Part shown: one piece after another, positions 11,601 through 23,600 of the stretch
How the letters are laid out: each line of letters begins with the position of its first letter
How positions within the stretch are numbered: position 1 is the first letter of the stretch
Assembly: GCA_011037195.1 (NCBI GenBank)
Contig: JAAEAF010002373.1
Location: forward strand, 1 to 64,000
Direction: 5' to 3'
Source: Triatoma infestans
Lineage: Eukaryota > Arthropoda > Insecta > Hemiptera > Reduviidae
Length of the DNA: 64,000 bases
Translations under genes and position numbers: made by a program
Notes under the pieces: model-generated
What the model saw: only the letters and a program-made list of their open reading frames with translations
Told to the model about the DNA's origin: nothing
Database searches by the model: none

Positions 11601-14600
11601 AAACATTACCTTTTCAGCGGATGTTCTACATGACCCTTAATTATATAAAGGTTTTCCATGCGACCGAAACTGTAATCCTTACAAGGGTAACTTGGAGTGT
11701 CTTTCTTCCACAAAACAGTCTGTAGAAAATAAGGGGATGTATTATTTTGTGAGTAAATTTTTAATGGAATCACAGCAGATCAGTTCTATGGTATTGTTGC
11801 AAGCAGGCGAGAGGTTCAGGGCGGCTGGGGCCAGGCGCCCGGTAGAGTTGGAGTGGGGCAAGTAGGTGCGTGGAAGTGTCTCGACTAGCCGAGGGCGGGC
11901 TAGATGCTTGTGGAAGGGTCTAGGCCAGTACCGGCCAGGCGCCCGGTAGAGTTGGAGTGGGGACGTGTCTCGACTGGCCGAGGGCGGGCTAGATGCGTGT
12001 GGAAGGGTCTAGGCCTGCCCACCCCAGCGTATATAAATGAGCCGGCGTGCAGTCCAACAGCAGTTCTTTGGACGCAGGGCTATCTGCGAGCGTGTTTACA
12101 TCAGTGATAATTCAAGTGTGACAGTGTGGATACTATTGTGACAGTTTAGGATAGTTTAGTGAATATTTTAATAGAATTAGTTTAGTTAAGTGAATAGTCT
12201 AGTGAATATTTTAATAGAGCTAGTTTAGTTAAGTGAATAGTTTAGTGAACTATAATAAGCGTTTTAAATTAGTGTTAAAATAAAGACGAGTCTAGTAGAT
12301 ATTGTGTTACTTATTTATTTCCTAGTCTGACCTACAACGAACTCGGAGGCTAAGGCCGTAACAATTGGTGTCAGGTGTGGGGTCAGACTTGGAAAAACGT
12401 GAAGTGTTTTACAGAAAAGTGACTTTGAACTCGAAGTGTGACAAGATGGTTGTGAAGAAACTAGCCGAACTGACTGTTCCTGAACTGAAGAGTGAGCTCG
12501 AGGAGAGAGACGAGGAAACCATCGGTAAAAAAACAGTTCTTCAACAACGCTTAAGAGATGCGCTCGAAGCAGCAGGGGAAAACCCAGATGAGTATCTTTT
12601 CGAGATAGATTCTATTAAATCTCTGAAGGAAGAACTAAAGGTAGATATAATTCAAAATTCAAAATCATTGGAAGAGAAATTAGCTCAAAATTCCAAATCA
12701 CTGGAAGACAAATTAGCTCAGAACTCCGTATTATTGGGAGAAGAACTAAAGGCGGACTTAATTAAAAACTGCGAAAAGAGTTAGACGAGAAATTAACAAG
12801 TCAGTTGATGGAAAGTGCGACATCGTTAAGAGAAGAATTACGCGAAAACTCTCAAACACTGAATGGAAAAATATCTGCAATAGCGAAACGTCTGAAGGAA
12901 GTCGAAGAAAACCGCCCTGGATCGATAACCCCGGCAATGCCTACATCAGGACGGGACATACCTACATTTGACGGCAAATCAGCCTGGGAGGAGTATCTAA
13001 CGTTATTCGAGACGGTGGCTGCGGTGCATGAATGGTCAGCGAAGACGAGGGGCTCCATGTTGAGCATGTCACTACGTGGTGAAGCCCTGCAAGTCCTCCG
13101 AATTATTCCTATGCAGGAGAGACAGAACTATGACGAACTTGTCAAACATCTGGAAATGCGATTTGGCCAACAGCACATGGAGCCTGTCTACAGGTCGCAG
13201 TTGAAGAACAGAATCCAGAGGCCGAATGAAACCCTACAGGAGTTCGAGGCCGACGTAGTGCGACTGGTCAAGTGCGCTTACCCTACAGTTCCGGATGATG
13301 TCTACGAGAGCCTTGCAATTGACAGGTTCCTGGATGGGCTTCGAGAAGCCGAAACTCAGCAAGCTGTGAAACTAGCTCGGCCCCGAACATTGAATGAAGC
13401 GCTATCACAGGCCCTCGAATTTGAAGCGGAGAGGCAGTCAGTGCGCGGTCCCGCTCGGATCCGTTCTGTGGAGGGCACCACGGAAGAACCACGTTTGCCA
13501 GCACTGGAAGACATTGTGCAGAAGGTTCTCGACGCGCTAAGGACCGAGAAACGTGGAGTCCGCTGCTGGAACTGTGGAGGACTAGGACATCTGAGGAGTC
13601 GTTGTCCTATGCCTCAGAAGCCCAGAAAACTAAAAAGGGTTGGCGGGAAGGGGCAACCGTCGATCCGTATTACCGAGGCCCCAGAACACCTCGCTGGACC
13701 GAACCACCGAAATGCCGATGCCCGGACAAGAAGACCCTGCCAGGAAGAGTGTAGGCACTGCAGTCGACTGGAGGAGAATGCGGCAACAGCTTGCAGGGTT
13801 ACTGTCACCGATGACAACTGGCAGATCACTGAGATCCGCAAGGAGCAAGAAGAAGATCCAGACCTAAACAAGTTGCTGAAATGGAAGAGAGAAGGAAACA
13901 GGCCGACCTGGGAGGAAATTGCTCATCTCTCTCGCAGGCTGAAGTCATATTGGGCTCAGTGGGACTCCTTACTCCTGCAAGATGGTCTTCTGAAAAGAGT
14001 CCTGGAGAGTGAAGACGGAACGTCGAACCGACTTCAGATAGTGGCTCCAACGAAGCGGATACCTGAAATATTAAAGTTACTCCATGACGGAACATCTGGC
14101 GGACACTTGGGTGTTCGGAAGACATTGGACAAGATTAGGCAGAGGTTTTACTGGCTTAACTGCAAGGACGATGTAAAAGACTGGTGCAGGAAATGCGTGG
14201 TGTGTGCTACGGCCAACGGACCCCACCGAAGGAAGAAGGCACCCATGAGGCAGTACAACGTCGGAAGCCCTTTCGAAAGGATTGCAGTTGACATCGTAGG
14301 TCCTTTTCCGAGAACAGATGTGGGAAACAAATACATTTTGGTGGCTATGGACTACTTCAGCAAATGGGTGGAGGCCTACGCTTTACCCGACCAAGAAGCG
14401 TCAACAGTAGCAGATGTGCTGGTCAAGGAGCTCGTGAGCCGTTTCGGTGTGCCCCTTGAACTCCACTCCGACCAGGGGCGGAATTTTGAGTCGACGGTGT
14501 TCCAGGACATGTGCAAGATACTGGGAATAAGGAAGACGAGAACAACTGCACTACACCCGCAGTCTGATGGGATGGTAGAAAGGATGAATAGAACCATCGG

Positions 14601-17600
14601 AAAGCATTTGTCTAAGGTTGTCTCCGACCATCAACGAGACTGGGACCAGCATCTTCCTTTATTCTTGTTGGCTTACCGTTCCGCTGTCCACGAAACAACT
14701 GGCCTAAGTCCTGGGAAAGTATTGTTTGGACGAGAATTGAGACTGCCCTGTGACCTGAAATTCGGATGCAGACCGGATGAAGAAGTGGCTGGGGAAGACT
14801 ATGTGTCGAACCTCCGAAGAAGAATGGACACCATGCATGACAGAGTTCGGTCATCTATTCAGGATGTAAGTGACAGGATGAAAGACCGTTACGATATAAA
14901 TGCTGACGATGGGGGTTACCAAGCGGGGGACCTTGTGTGGTTGTTCGACCCTAAGAGACGTCGAGGTTTTTCACCGAAGCTGCAGCGCTCTTGGGATGGC
15001 CCGTATGAGATTGTCAAGCGGATCAACGATGTCATATACCGCATAAGAAAGAGGCCGAACGGCAAACCACGTGTGGTTCACTTCAACCGGCTCGCACCAT
15101 ACCTGGGAGACTCGCCCGATGAGCAGAACATTCGAATTTGCAGAGTACCCAACGAAGAGCCAACATTCCACGAGTTCATGGAGCGACAGGACATCAGTCA
15201 CGAGATTCGTTATGGAGTCACGACGGAAGTTGTGCTGGACTTGGTTGAATCACCCAGAGAACACGCACTGGCCCATTGTGCTGCTCAGGACATATTAATG
15301 TCAAGGGGACTGAGCAGAGTAATCCAGAAGAGGTTTGGCCGACCCAAGATTATGGAGGACCAGAAGCCGGCCGTTGGAAGTGTCTTATACTCGGAGCAGA
15401 AGGGGCGACACCTGTTTTACCTAATCGCAAAGGCACGCCCCGGTGAGAAATCCAGCTATCTCAACTTGTGGAACTGCTTGCTCAACATGCGAGACCATCT
15501 CCTGAGGCTCAACCTCACCAGGCTCAGCGTACCCAAGCTCGGATCCGGATTCGACGGGTTAGATTGGCGAATTGTGAGGAACATGCTCGAGGTACTATTC
15601 CAGCACACCGGCATCGCGATTCAGGTTTGCTGCGTCAATCCGTGGGCCAAGAAAAACACGAAGGAAACTGCCGATGGCGTACCAGTGGGGCAGGCTGCTC
15701 CTACCGTCACCACACTTATGGATACCAGTTCCGGGACGGAACAGTCTTAAGGAGGAGGTAGTGTTGCAAGCAGGCGAGAGGTTCAGGGCGGCTGGGGCCA
15801 GGCGCCCGGTAGAGTTGGAGTGGGGCAAGTAGGTGCGTGGAAGTGTCTCGACTAGCCGAGGGCGGGCTAGATGCTTGTGGAAGGGTCTAGGCCAGTACCG
15901 GCCAGGCGCCCGGTAGAGTTGGAGTGGGGACGTGTCTCGACTGGCCGAGGGCGGGCTAGATGCGTGTGGAAGGGTCTAGGCCTGCCCACCCCAGCGTATA
16001 TAAATGAGCCGGCGTGCAGTCCAACAGGAGTTCTTTGGACGCAGGGCTATCTGCGAGCGTGTTTACATCAGTGATAATTCAAGTGTGACAGTGTGGATAC
16101 TATTGTGACAGTTTAGGATAGTTTAGTGAATATTTTAATAGAATTAGTTTAGTTAAGTGAATAGTCTAGTGAATATTTTAATAGAGCTAGTTTAGTTAAG
16201 TGAATAGTTTAGTGAACTATAATAAGCGTTTTAAATTAGTGTTAAAATAAAGACGAGTCTAGTAGATATTGTGTTACTTATTTATTTCCTAGTCTGACCT
16301 ACAACGAACTCGGAGGCTAAGGCCGTAACAGTATCTTTCTATTTACTGATAGTGCTAGAAACGTGTTTAAAAATTATGTTTTTCACTTCCATTCTTCGGT
16401 CGAAGATCAAAAGACAACCCCTAACGAAATTTTGGAATGTTCTTTTTCTTGGCTATTACTATTAAGGATTTCAGCTGATACGAAGTTTGTGGGATGGTAG
16501 AAGGGATAGATGATGAGCCGGACACGACAAATGCAGCCAATAGCTTGATTTTTTTTTTTTTAATTTAAGGCGCGTCAATTTTTTTTTTTTTTTTTTTCGG
16601 GGGGGGGCCAACGCACTGCGACCTCAATCAGGTCTATTGTGCTATGCCCCCTGGGTGCCACAGGCCTGCCCATAGCACCCGAACGGATGCCCAGTTGAAC
16701 ATCCGTTCTACAATACCTCCATCAGGTTAAGATCCCTGAGGAATCCTAATACCCTGACGGGCTCTAGAGAGGGTATGTCCCCCTCCTCCACCTGGTAGCT
16801 GCCCAGGTTCCTAAACCTTCTCTGAGTGGCAGCCTCGCAGTCTGTTAGGAGATGTCTTGGAGTTTCCTCCAACTCCCCACAGAATCTGCATGAGCTGTCA
16901 CTTTCCAAGCCCAGCTTCACCAGGTGTCCTCTAAGTCGGCAATGCCCCGTGAGGAAACCCGTAAGTACGCCGAGCTTGTTCTTACTCAATCCAATGCAGG
17001 CCTCCGACCTCCGTTGGTTATAATTTCCCAAGCAGATCTTGGCCTGCCGCAACCCGAAGAGGGAGTACCAGAGTTGAGATCTCTTCGTCTCCTCCTCCTT
17101 CCTAAGTTCCTCTGACAGAAACTGGTCGCTAATCCCACAAAAAGGTTCCGGCCCCAGAAGTGGGGTCATAGCGTCTATCTTGGCCAGGGCGTCGGCCATC
17201 TCATTCCCTTCAATGCCAACATGCCCCGGCACCCACCAGAGTGCAACTTTGTTCCTGCTGCCCAGATCGTTAAGTTTATCTAGGCATTCCCAAACCATTT
17301 TAGAGTTAATGACTGGTGCACCCAGAGCTCCAATGGCTGCTTGACTATCAGAAAGGATTACAATCTCCTGATTCCTGTATCCCCTATCGAGGTTAAATTG
17401 AACACATCTTCCGATAGCGTATATCTCCGCCTGGAAGATGCTGGGAAATTTACCCATGGGTTCCGAGTGCTTGATCCTTGGACCAACCACCCCCGCCCCA
17501 GTCCCCTCGAGGGTCTTCGACCCATCAGTATACCCTTTAATGGCATGTTCCTTGATGCCCAACAGAGAGGATCCCTCGCTCCACTCAATCTTGGACCCTA

Positions 17601-20600
17601 GCTTCGACGAAAAATTTTTAGTGAAGCTGTACCAGTAGTGGGTATTTGCTGATTCTAGGTCAGATTTTGTTGAGCCCCAGGCACTTATGAATTTACGCCC
17701 GAAGGCAGGGGTCAGGCGCGCGGCTACAAAATTACGATGAGACCTCTAAGTGATTTTTAACCTGGAGAAAAAAAAAATTTTTGAGCCGCGGGATGGCATG
17801 CGAGGCATGCGGCTACGTTTTGAAAAATCTAGCTTGAAAACAGTCTAAGGTAAAAAAAATATTTGTTAGCCGCGAGATGGGCATGCATGACCTGCGGCTA
17901 TGTTTTATAATATTTAGCTTGAAACATTCTAAGGACTGTAATATTGTTTTTGAGCCGCGAGATGGCTTCCAAAGTCGTGGGCAAACATTTTATAATATCC
18001 AGCTAAAGACTAATATTTTTTGATATTCAATACTTTGTGTATTTTTTTGTATTTTGTTCATGTTTAAATTATATTTACACCTATAATATTTAGCTAAACA
18101 CATTCTAAGGACTTTATTATCATTTTTGAGCCGTGAGATGACATACAGAACATGCGGCTAAGATGTGTAATATTTAGCTTGAGACATTTTAAGGACTTTA
18201 ATAATGTTTTTGAGCCGTGAGATATCATCCAAGTCGAGGGCTAATATTTTATAATATTTAGCTACAAACATTAAATAAATTATCATTCAATTCTATGAAT
18301 AAAGACTGTTTTTTTTTATGTATTGTTAATAACATTCTAAGGCCTGTAATTTTTTTGTTGAGCCGTGAGATGCATCCAAGACTGGGGCTATGTTTTTATA
18401 ATATTTAGCTACAAACATTAAATATATTATCATCTAATACTATGAATAAAGACTTTGTTTTTTTTATGTATTGTTAGAAATATTCTAAGGACGTAAATAT
18501 TTTTGTTGAGCCGTGAGATGACATACAAGACTAGGGCAAATATGTTATAATATTTAGCTATAAACATTAAATAAATTATCATTCAATACTATGAATAAAG
18601 ACTTTATGTATTGTTAGAAACATTCTAAGGACTTTAATATTGTTTTTGAGCCGTGAGATGGCATCTAAGACTAGGGCCAACTATATTATCATACAATACG
18701 ATGAACAAATACTTTGTGTTTTTTTATGTTTGTGTTTAAATAAAATATGTTAATGTTTAAATTAAATTATGTTAAAAATTATAAAATTTAGCTAAACACA
18801 TTCTAAGGACTTAATATTGTTTTTGAGCCGTGAGATGACATACAGGACATGCTGCTAAGTTGTGTAAAATTTAGCTAGAAACATTAAAAATATATTATCA
18901 TCCAATACTATGAATAAAGACTTTGTTTTGTTTTTTTACGTATCCAAGACTAGGGCTAAGTTTTCATAATATTTAGCTACAAACATTAAATATATTATCA
19001 TCTAATACTATGAATAAAGACTTTGTTTTTTTTATGTATTGTTAGAAATATTCTAAGGACGTAAATATTTTTGTTGAGCCGCGATATGACATACAAGACT
19101 AGGGCTAAGATTTTATAATATTTAGCTAAAGAATTTAATATTTTTTGATATTATCATACAATACGATGAACAAATACTTTGTGTTTTTTTTTTTTTGTTC
19201 ATGTTTAAATTAAATTATGATTACACTTATAATATTTAGCTAGAATTTTTGTTGAGCCGCGATATGACATACAAGACTAGGGCTAAGATTTTATAATATT
19301 TAGCTAAAGACTTTAATATTTTTTGATATTATCATACAATACGATGAACAAATACTTTGTGTTTTTTGTTTTTATGTTCATGTTTAAATTAAATTATGTT
19401 TACACTTATAATATTTAGCTAGAATTTACGTATCCTAGACTAGGGCTATCATCTAATACACGTTCGCTAGGAGGAGACCCTCTGATTCTCTTCGGAGCTC
19501 AGGGGAACCGACTAGTTCGCTATCCAGAAGTGGGTATTTTGACGAACGTGTGTAAGCTAGGGCGCTCGGCAAAGTTCCAATAGGCCCCGATAAAACGCTG
19601 CACAAGTAGGATAAATATTGTCGAATCCGCTTTGCGGTCGCTGGATGCGGTACAATCAGGCAGGTGCATAGGATGATGGATTTTTTTGTTTTTGTTTTTA
19701 CATGGGCAAGTGCATAGGATGATGGATTTTTTTTGTTTTTACATGTAAGAATTGTCTTTGGCCTAAACAAAATCTGGTGTGAAACACTCACACAACTTTT
19801 TTTTACTCCAGTTTTCAAAATGATAATTGACATTATATCAATTGAATTTAAAAACTCCTTTAGTTTTACTATTTATAATTTTTAATATTAATATTCCTGC
19901 CATCAGTATTTATAATTATATAATAATATCATTCCATAAGAATTGTCTTTGGCCTAAACAAAATCTGGTGTGAAACACTCACACAACTTTCTTTTACTCC
20001 AGTTTTCAAAATGATAATTGACATATAGTTTGTGTCTCCACCGACGGTCTGTGAGCATGGTTGGTGTCTTTGGAAGTTCAATTATTTCTTTTTTCATTAT
20101 TTGTTTTGTATATTATTTGTAATAAAGACTATTAATAATAATATAGTTTGTGTACTAAATTTAATGAAATTCGTCGAAAACTGAAAAAAACTTTTCAGTA
20201 AAAGCGCACTTCCGGTTTACTAATTTTGTCTTAAAACTCGGACTTTTGGCCATCTATTTATTTCTAATTAATTTTGTTTGGATGATAGAATTGTATAATC
20301 AACTATGATATCACGTTAGAGAAGCTGTAACCCCAACCCTCCGCTAAAAGTGGCGTTAAATGAATTTTCCCAAAGTAATGTTTTAAATAAAAGTTGTAGA
20401 TCTTTGTATATTTAGTTTATATGATATGAAGTTTCAAGTCTGGACCGCTTTCAATATACAAACACTTAGAGATTACACAGAATTGTATTTAACAGCAGAC
20501 AAAATTCTTTTAAGCGACATAGTTGAACAGTTTAGAAATGTGTGTGAATCTATTTACAGCATTGATCCAAGTTGGTATTTCACAACGCCTGGGTTGGCAT

Positions 20601-23600
20601 TTGACGCCTGTTTGAAATATACACAAGTAAAATTGGAACTATTGACTGATTATGATAAACATCTTATGATTGAATCCGGTATTCGTGGAGGTATCACTTC
20701 ATGTGTTACAAGGCATTCCAAAGCCAACTTGTTGCAATTTGCTCAAGCCAAGCACTCCTAAAGGATTAATTTGGACATGTCAACGTACTACTGTTCAGAC
20801 TTACGATGCTACAAAGTTTGGCCCTGGGTTAACTGCCTTGCTACATGTAAAAAGTAAAAATACAAAAAACACAAGTATTAAATATACCAGTTTAAACACA
20901 AACTAGTACTAAACATAAAAGTAAAATTACAAAAAACACAAGTATTAAACATAAAAATACATACTAGTACTAAAAATAAAAACCACATACTAAAAAAAAC
21001 ACAAGTATTAAAACATGAAAAAACATAGTATACTAGTATTAATACACAAAAAAAAGTGAAACAATACATAAAACATAGTAGTACTAAACTTAAAAAAGTA
21101 AAAAATACAGAAAACACACACGCATTAAAACATGAAAAAACATAGTATACTAGTATTAATACACATAAAAAAGTGAAACAATACATAAAAATACACAGAG
21201 TATTTGTTCATAGTATTGGATGATAATATATTTAATGTTTCTAGCCAACATTACCCGCATGTCCTGTATGTCATCTCACGGCTCAACAAAAATATTAAAG
21301 TCCTTAGAATGTTTCTAACAATACATAAAGTCTTTATTCATAGTATAGGATAATAATATTTAATGTTTGTAGCTAAATATTCTCCTCTTGGCCCTAGTCT
21401 TGGATACGTAAATTCTAGCTAAATATTATAAGTGTAAACATAATTTAATTTAAACATGAACATAAAAAAAAAAAACACAAAATATTTGTTCACGTATTGT
21501 ATGATAATATCAAAAAATATTAAAGTTTTTAGCTAAATATTATAAAATCTTAGCCCTAGTCTTGTATGTCATATCGCGGCTCAACAAAAATATTTACGTC
21601 CTTAGAATATTTCTAACAATACATAAAAAAAACAAAGTCTTTATTCATAGTATTAGATGATAATATATTTAATGTTTGTAGCTAGATATTATAAAAACAT
21701 AGCCCCAGTCTTGGATGCATCTCACGGCTCAACAAAAAAATTACAGTCCTTAGAATGTTTCTAACAATACATAAAAAAACAAAAAGTCCATGTTCATAGT
21801 GTTGGATGATAATATATTTAATGTTTATAGCTAAATATTATGAAAACTTAGCCCTAGTCTTGAATACGTAAAAAAAAAAAAAACAAAGTCTTTATTCATA
21901 GTATTCGATAATAATATATTTAATGTTTCTAGCTAAATTTTACACAACTTAGCAGCATGTCCTGTATGTCATCTCACGGCTCAAAAACTATGTTAAAGTC
22001 CTTAGAATGTGTTTAGCTAAATTTTATAATTTTTAACATAATGTAATTTAATCATTAACATATTTTATTTAAACACAAATATAAAAAACACAAAGTATTT
22101 GTTCATCGTATTGTATGATAATATAGTTGGCCCTAGTTTCAGATGCCATCTCACGGCTCAAAAACAATATTAAAGTCCTTAGAATGTTTCTACAATACAT
22201 AAAAAAAAAAACAAAGTCTTTATTCATAGTATTGAATGATAATTTATTTAATGTTTATAGCTAAATATTATAACATATTTGCCCTAGTCTTGGAAGCCAT
22301 GTCACGCCTCAAAAACAATATTAAAGTCCTTTGAATGTTTCTAGCTAAATCTTACACAACTTAGCCTCATGTCCTGTATGTCATCTCGCGGCTCAAAAAC
22401 AATATGAAAGTCCTTAAAATGTGTTTAGCTAAATATTGTATCTAACTATAAATAAAAAAACAAAGTCTTTGTTCATAGTATTGGATGATAATATATTTAA
22501 TGTTTCTAGCTAAATATTATAAAAACTTAGCCCTCGACTTAAAAAAAACAAAGTCTTTATTCATAGTATAGGATGATAATATATTTAATGTTTGTAGCTA
22601 AATATTATAAAAACTTAGCCCACGACTTGGATGTCACATCTCACGGCTAAAAAACAATATTAAACTGCTTAAAATGTGTTTAGCTATATATTATAAAAAC
22701 ATAGCCCTAGTCTTGGATGTCATCTCAGTACAAAAATATTTACGTCCTTAGAATATTTCTAACAATACATAAAAAAAAATCAAAGTCTTTGTTTATGGTA
22801 TTGGATGATAATATATTTGGCCCTAGTCCTGGGATGTCATCTCACGCCTTAACAAAAATATTAACGTCCTTAGAATGTTTCTAACAATACATAAAAAAAT
22901 CAAAGTCTTTGTTCATAGTATAGTCTAACAATACCTAAAAAACACAAAGTATTTGTTCATCGTATTGTATGATAATATCAGAAATTATTAAAGTCCTTAG
23001 CTAAATATTATAACCACTTAGCCCTCGAGGTGGATGTCATCTCACGACTCAAAAACAATATTACAGTCCTTAACATGTTTCAAGCTAAATATTATAAAAA
23101 CTTAGCCCTAGTCTTGTATGCCATCTTACGGCTCAAAAACAATGTTAAAGTTCTTAGAATGTGTTTATCTAAAATATTATAAGTGTAAACATAATTTAAA
23201 CATGAACAAAATATCAAAACAAATTAAAGTGTTTAGCTAAATATTAGCCCGCGACTTGGATGACATTTCACGGCTCAAAAACAATATTAAAGTCCTTGTT
23301 TTAAGCTAAATTTTACGCAACTTAGCCGCATGTCCTGTATGTCATCTCCCGGCTCAAGAAAAATATTACAGTCCTTAGAATGTTATTAACAATACAAAAA
23401 AAAAAAAACAGTCATTATTCATAGTATTGAATGATAATTTATTTAATGTTTGTAGCTAAATATTATAAAATATTAGCCCTCGACTTGGATGATATCTCAC
23501 GGCTCAAAAACATGATTAAAGTCCTTAAAATGTTTCAAGCTAAATATTACACATCTTAGCCGCATGTTCTGTATGTCATCTCACGGCTCAAAAATGATAA

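Larger units (their letters stand above)
11795..16330 (+). mobile_element. Young Ty3/gypsy element C, gag-integrase-macrodomain
   Basis: 4536 bp bounded by two 569-bp LTRs (11795-12363 and 15762-16330) that I find to differ at one position (c versus g in agtccaaca-agttctttgg). They are flanked by a 4-bp duplication GTAT (11791-11794, 16331-16334). A Leu-tRNA-like primer-binding site follows the left LTR and a purine tract precedes the right one. Coding: a short gag frame and a 981-codon frame. Protease, RT and most of RNase H are missing, so this copy is non-autonomous, yet the near-identical LTRs show recent movement, presumably with enzymes supplied in trans. Its higher GC contrasts with the AT-rich intron. 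Confidence 0.92.

Noticed and set aside
12365..12445. Upstream start for gag of element C
   Set aside because: It overlaps the primer-binding site and would use a non-ATG codon; the ATG at 12446 begins the SAP-like domain cleanly.
12763..12769. Canonical -1 ribosomal slippery heptamer
   Set aside because: The sequence is TAAAAAC; the first base breaks the X-XXY-YYZ rule, and the shift lies inside gag and not at a gag-pol border.
13826..15201. Several minus-strand open frames opposite the integrase
   Set aside because: They mirror the strong codon bias of the real plus-strand frame and show no domains.
17770..19300. Regularly recurring boxes that could be taken for a CRISPR array
   Set aside because: Units are long, irregular (85-250 bp), AT-rich, diverged and mirrored in the right arm; the context is a eukaryotic transposon in a P450 intron.
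20878..21186. 102-codon minus frame that looks like a membrane protein
   Set aside because: It translates an AT-rich tandem repeat (Phe/Cys/Val repeats) with no independent support.
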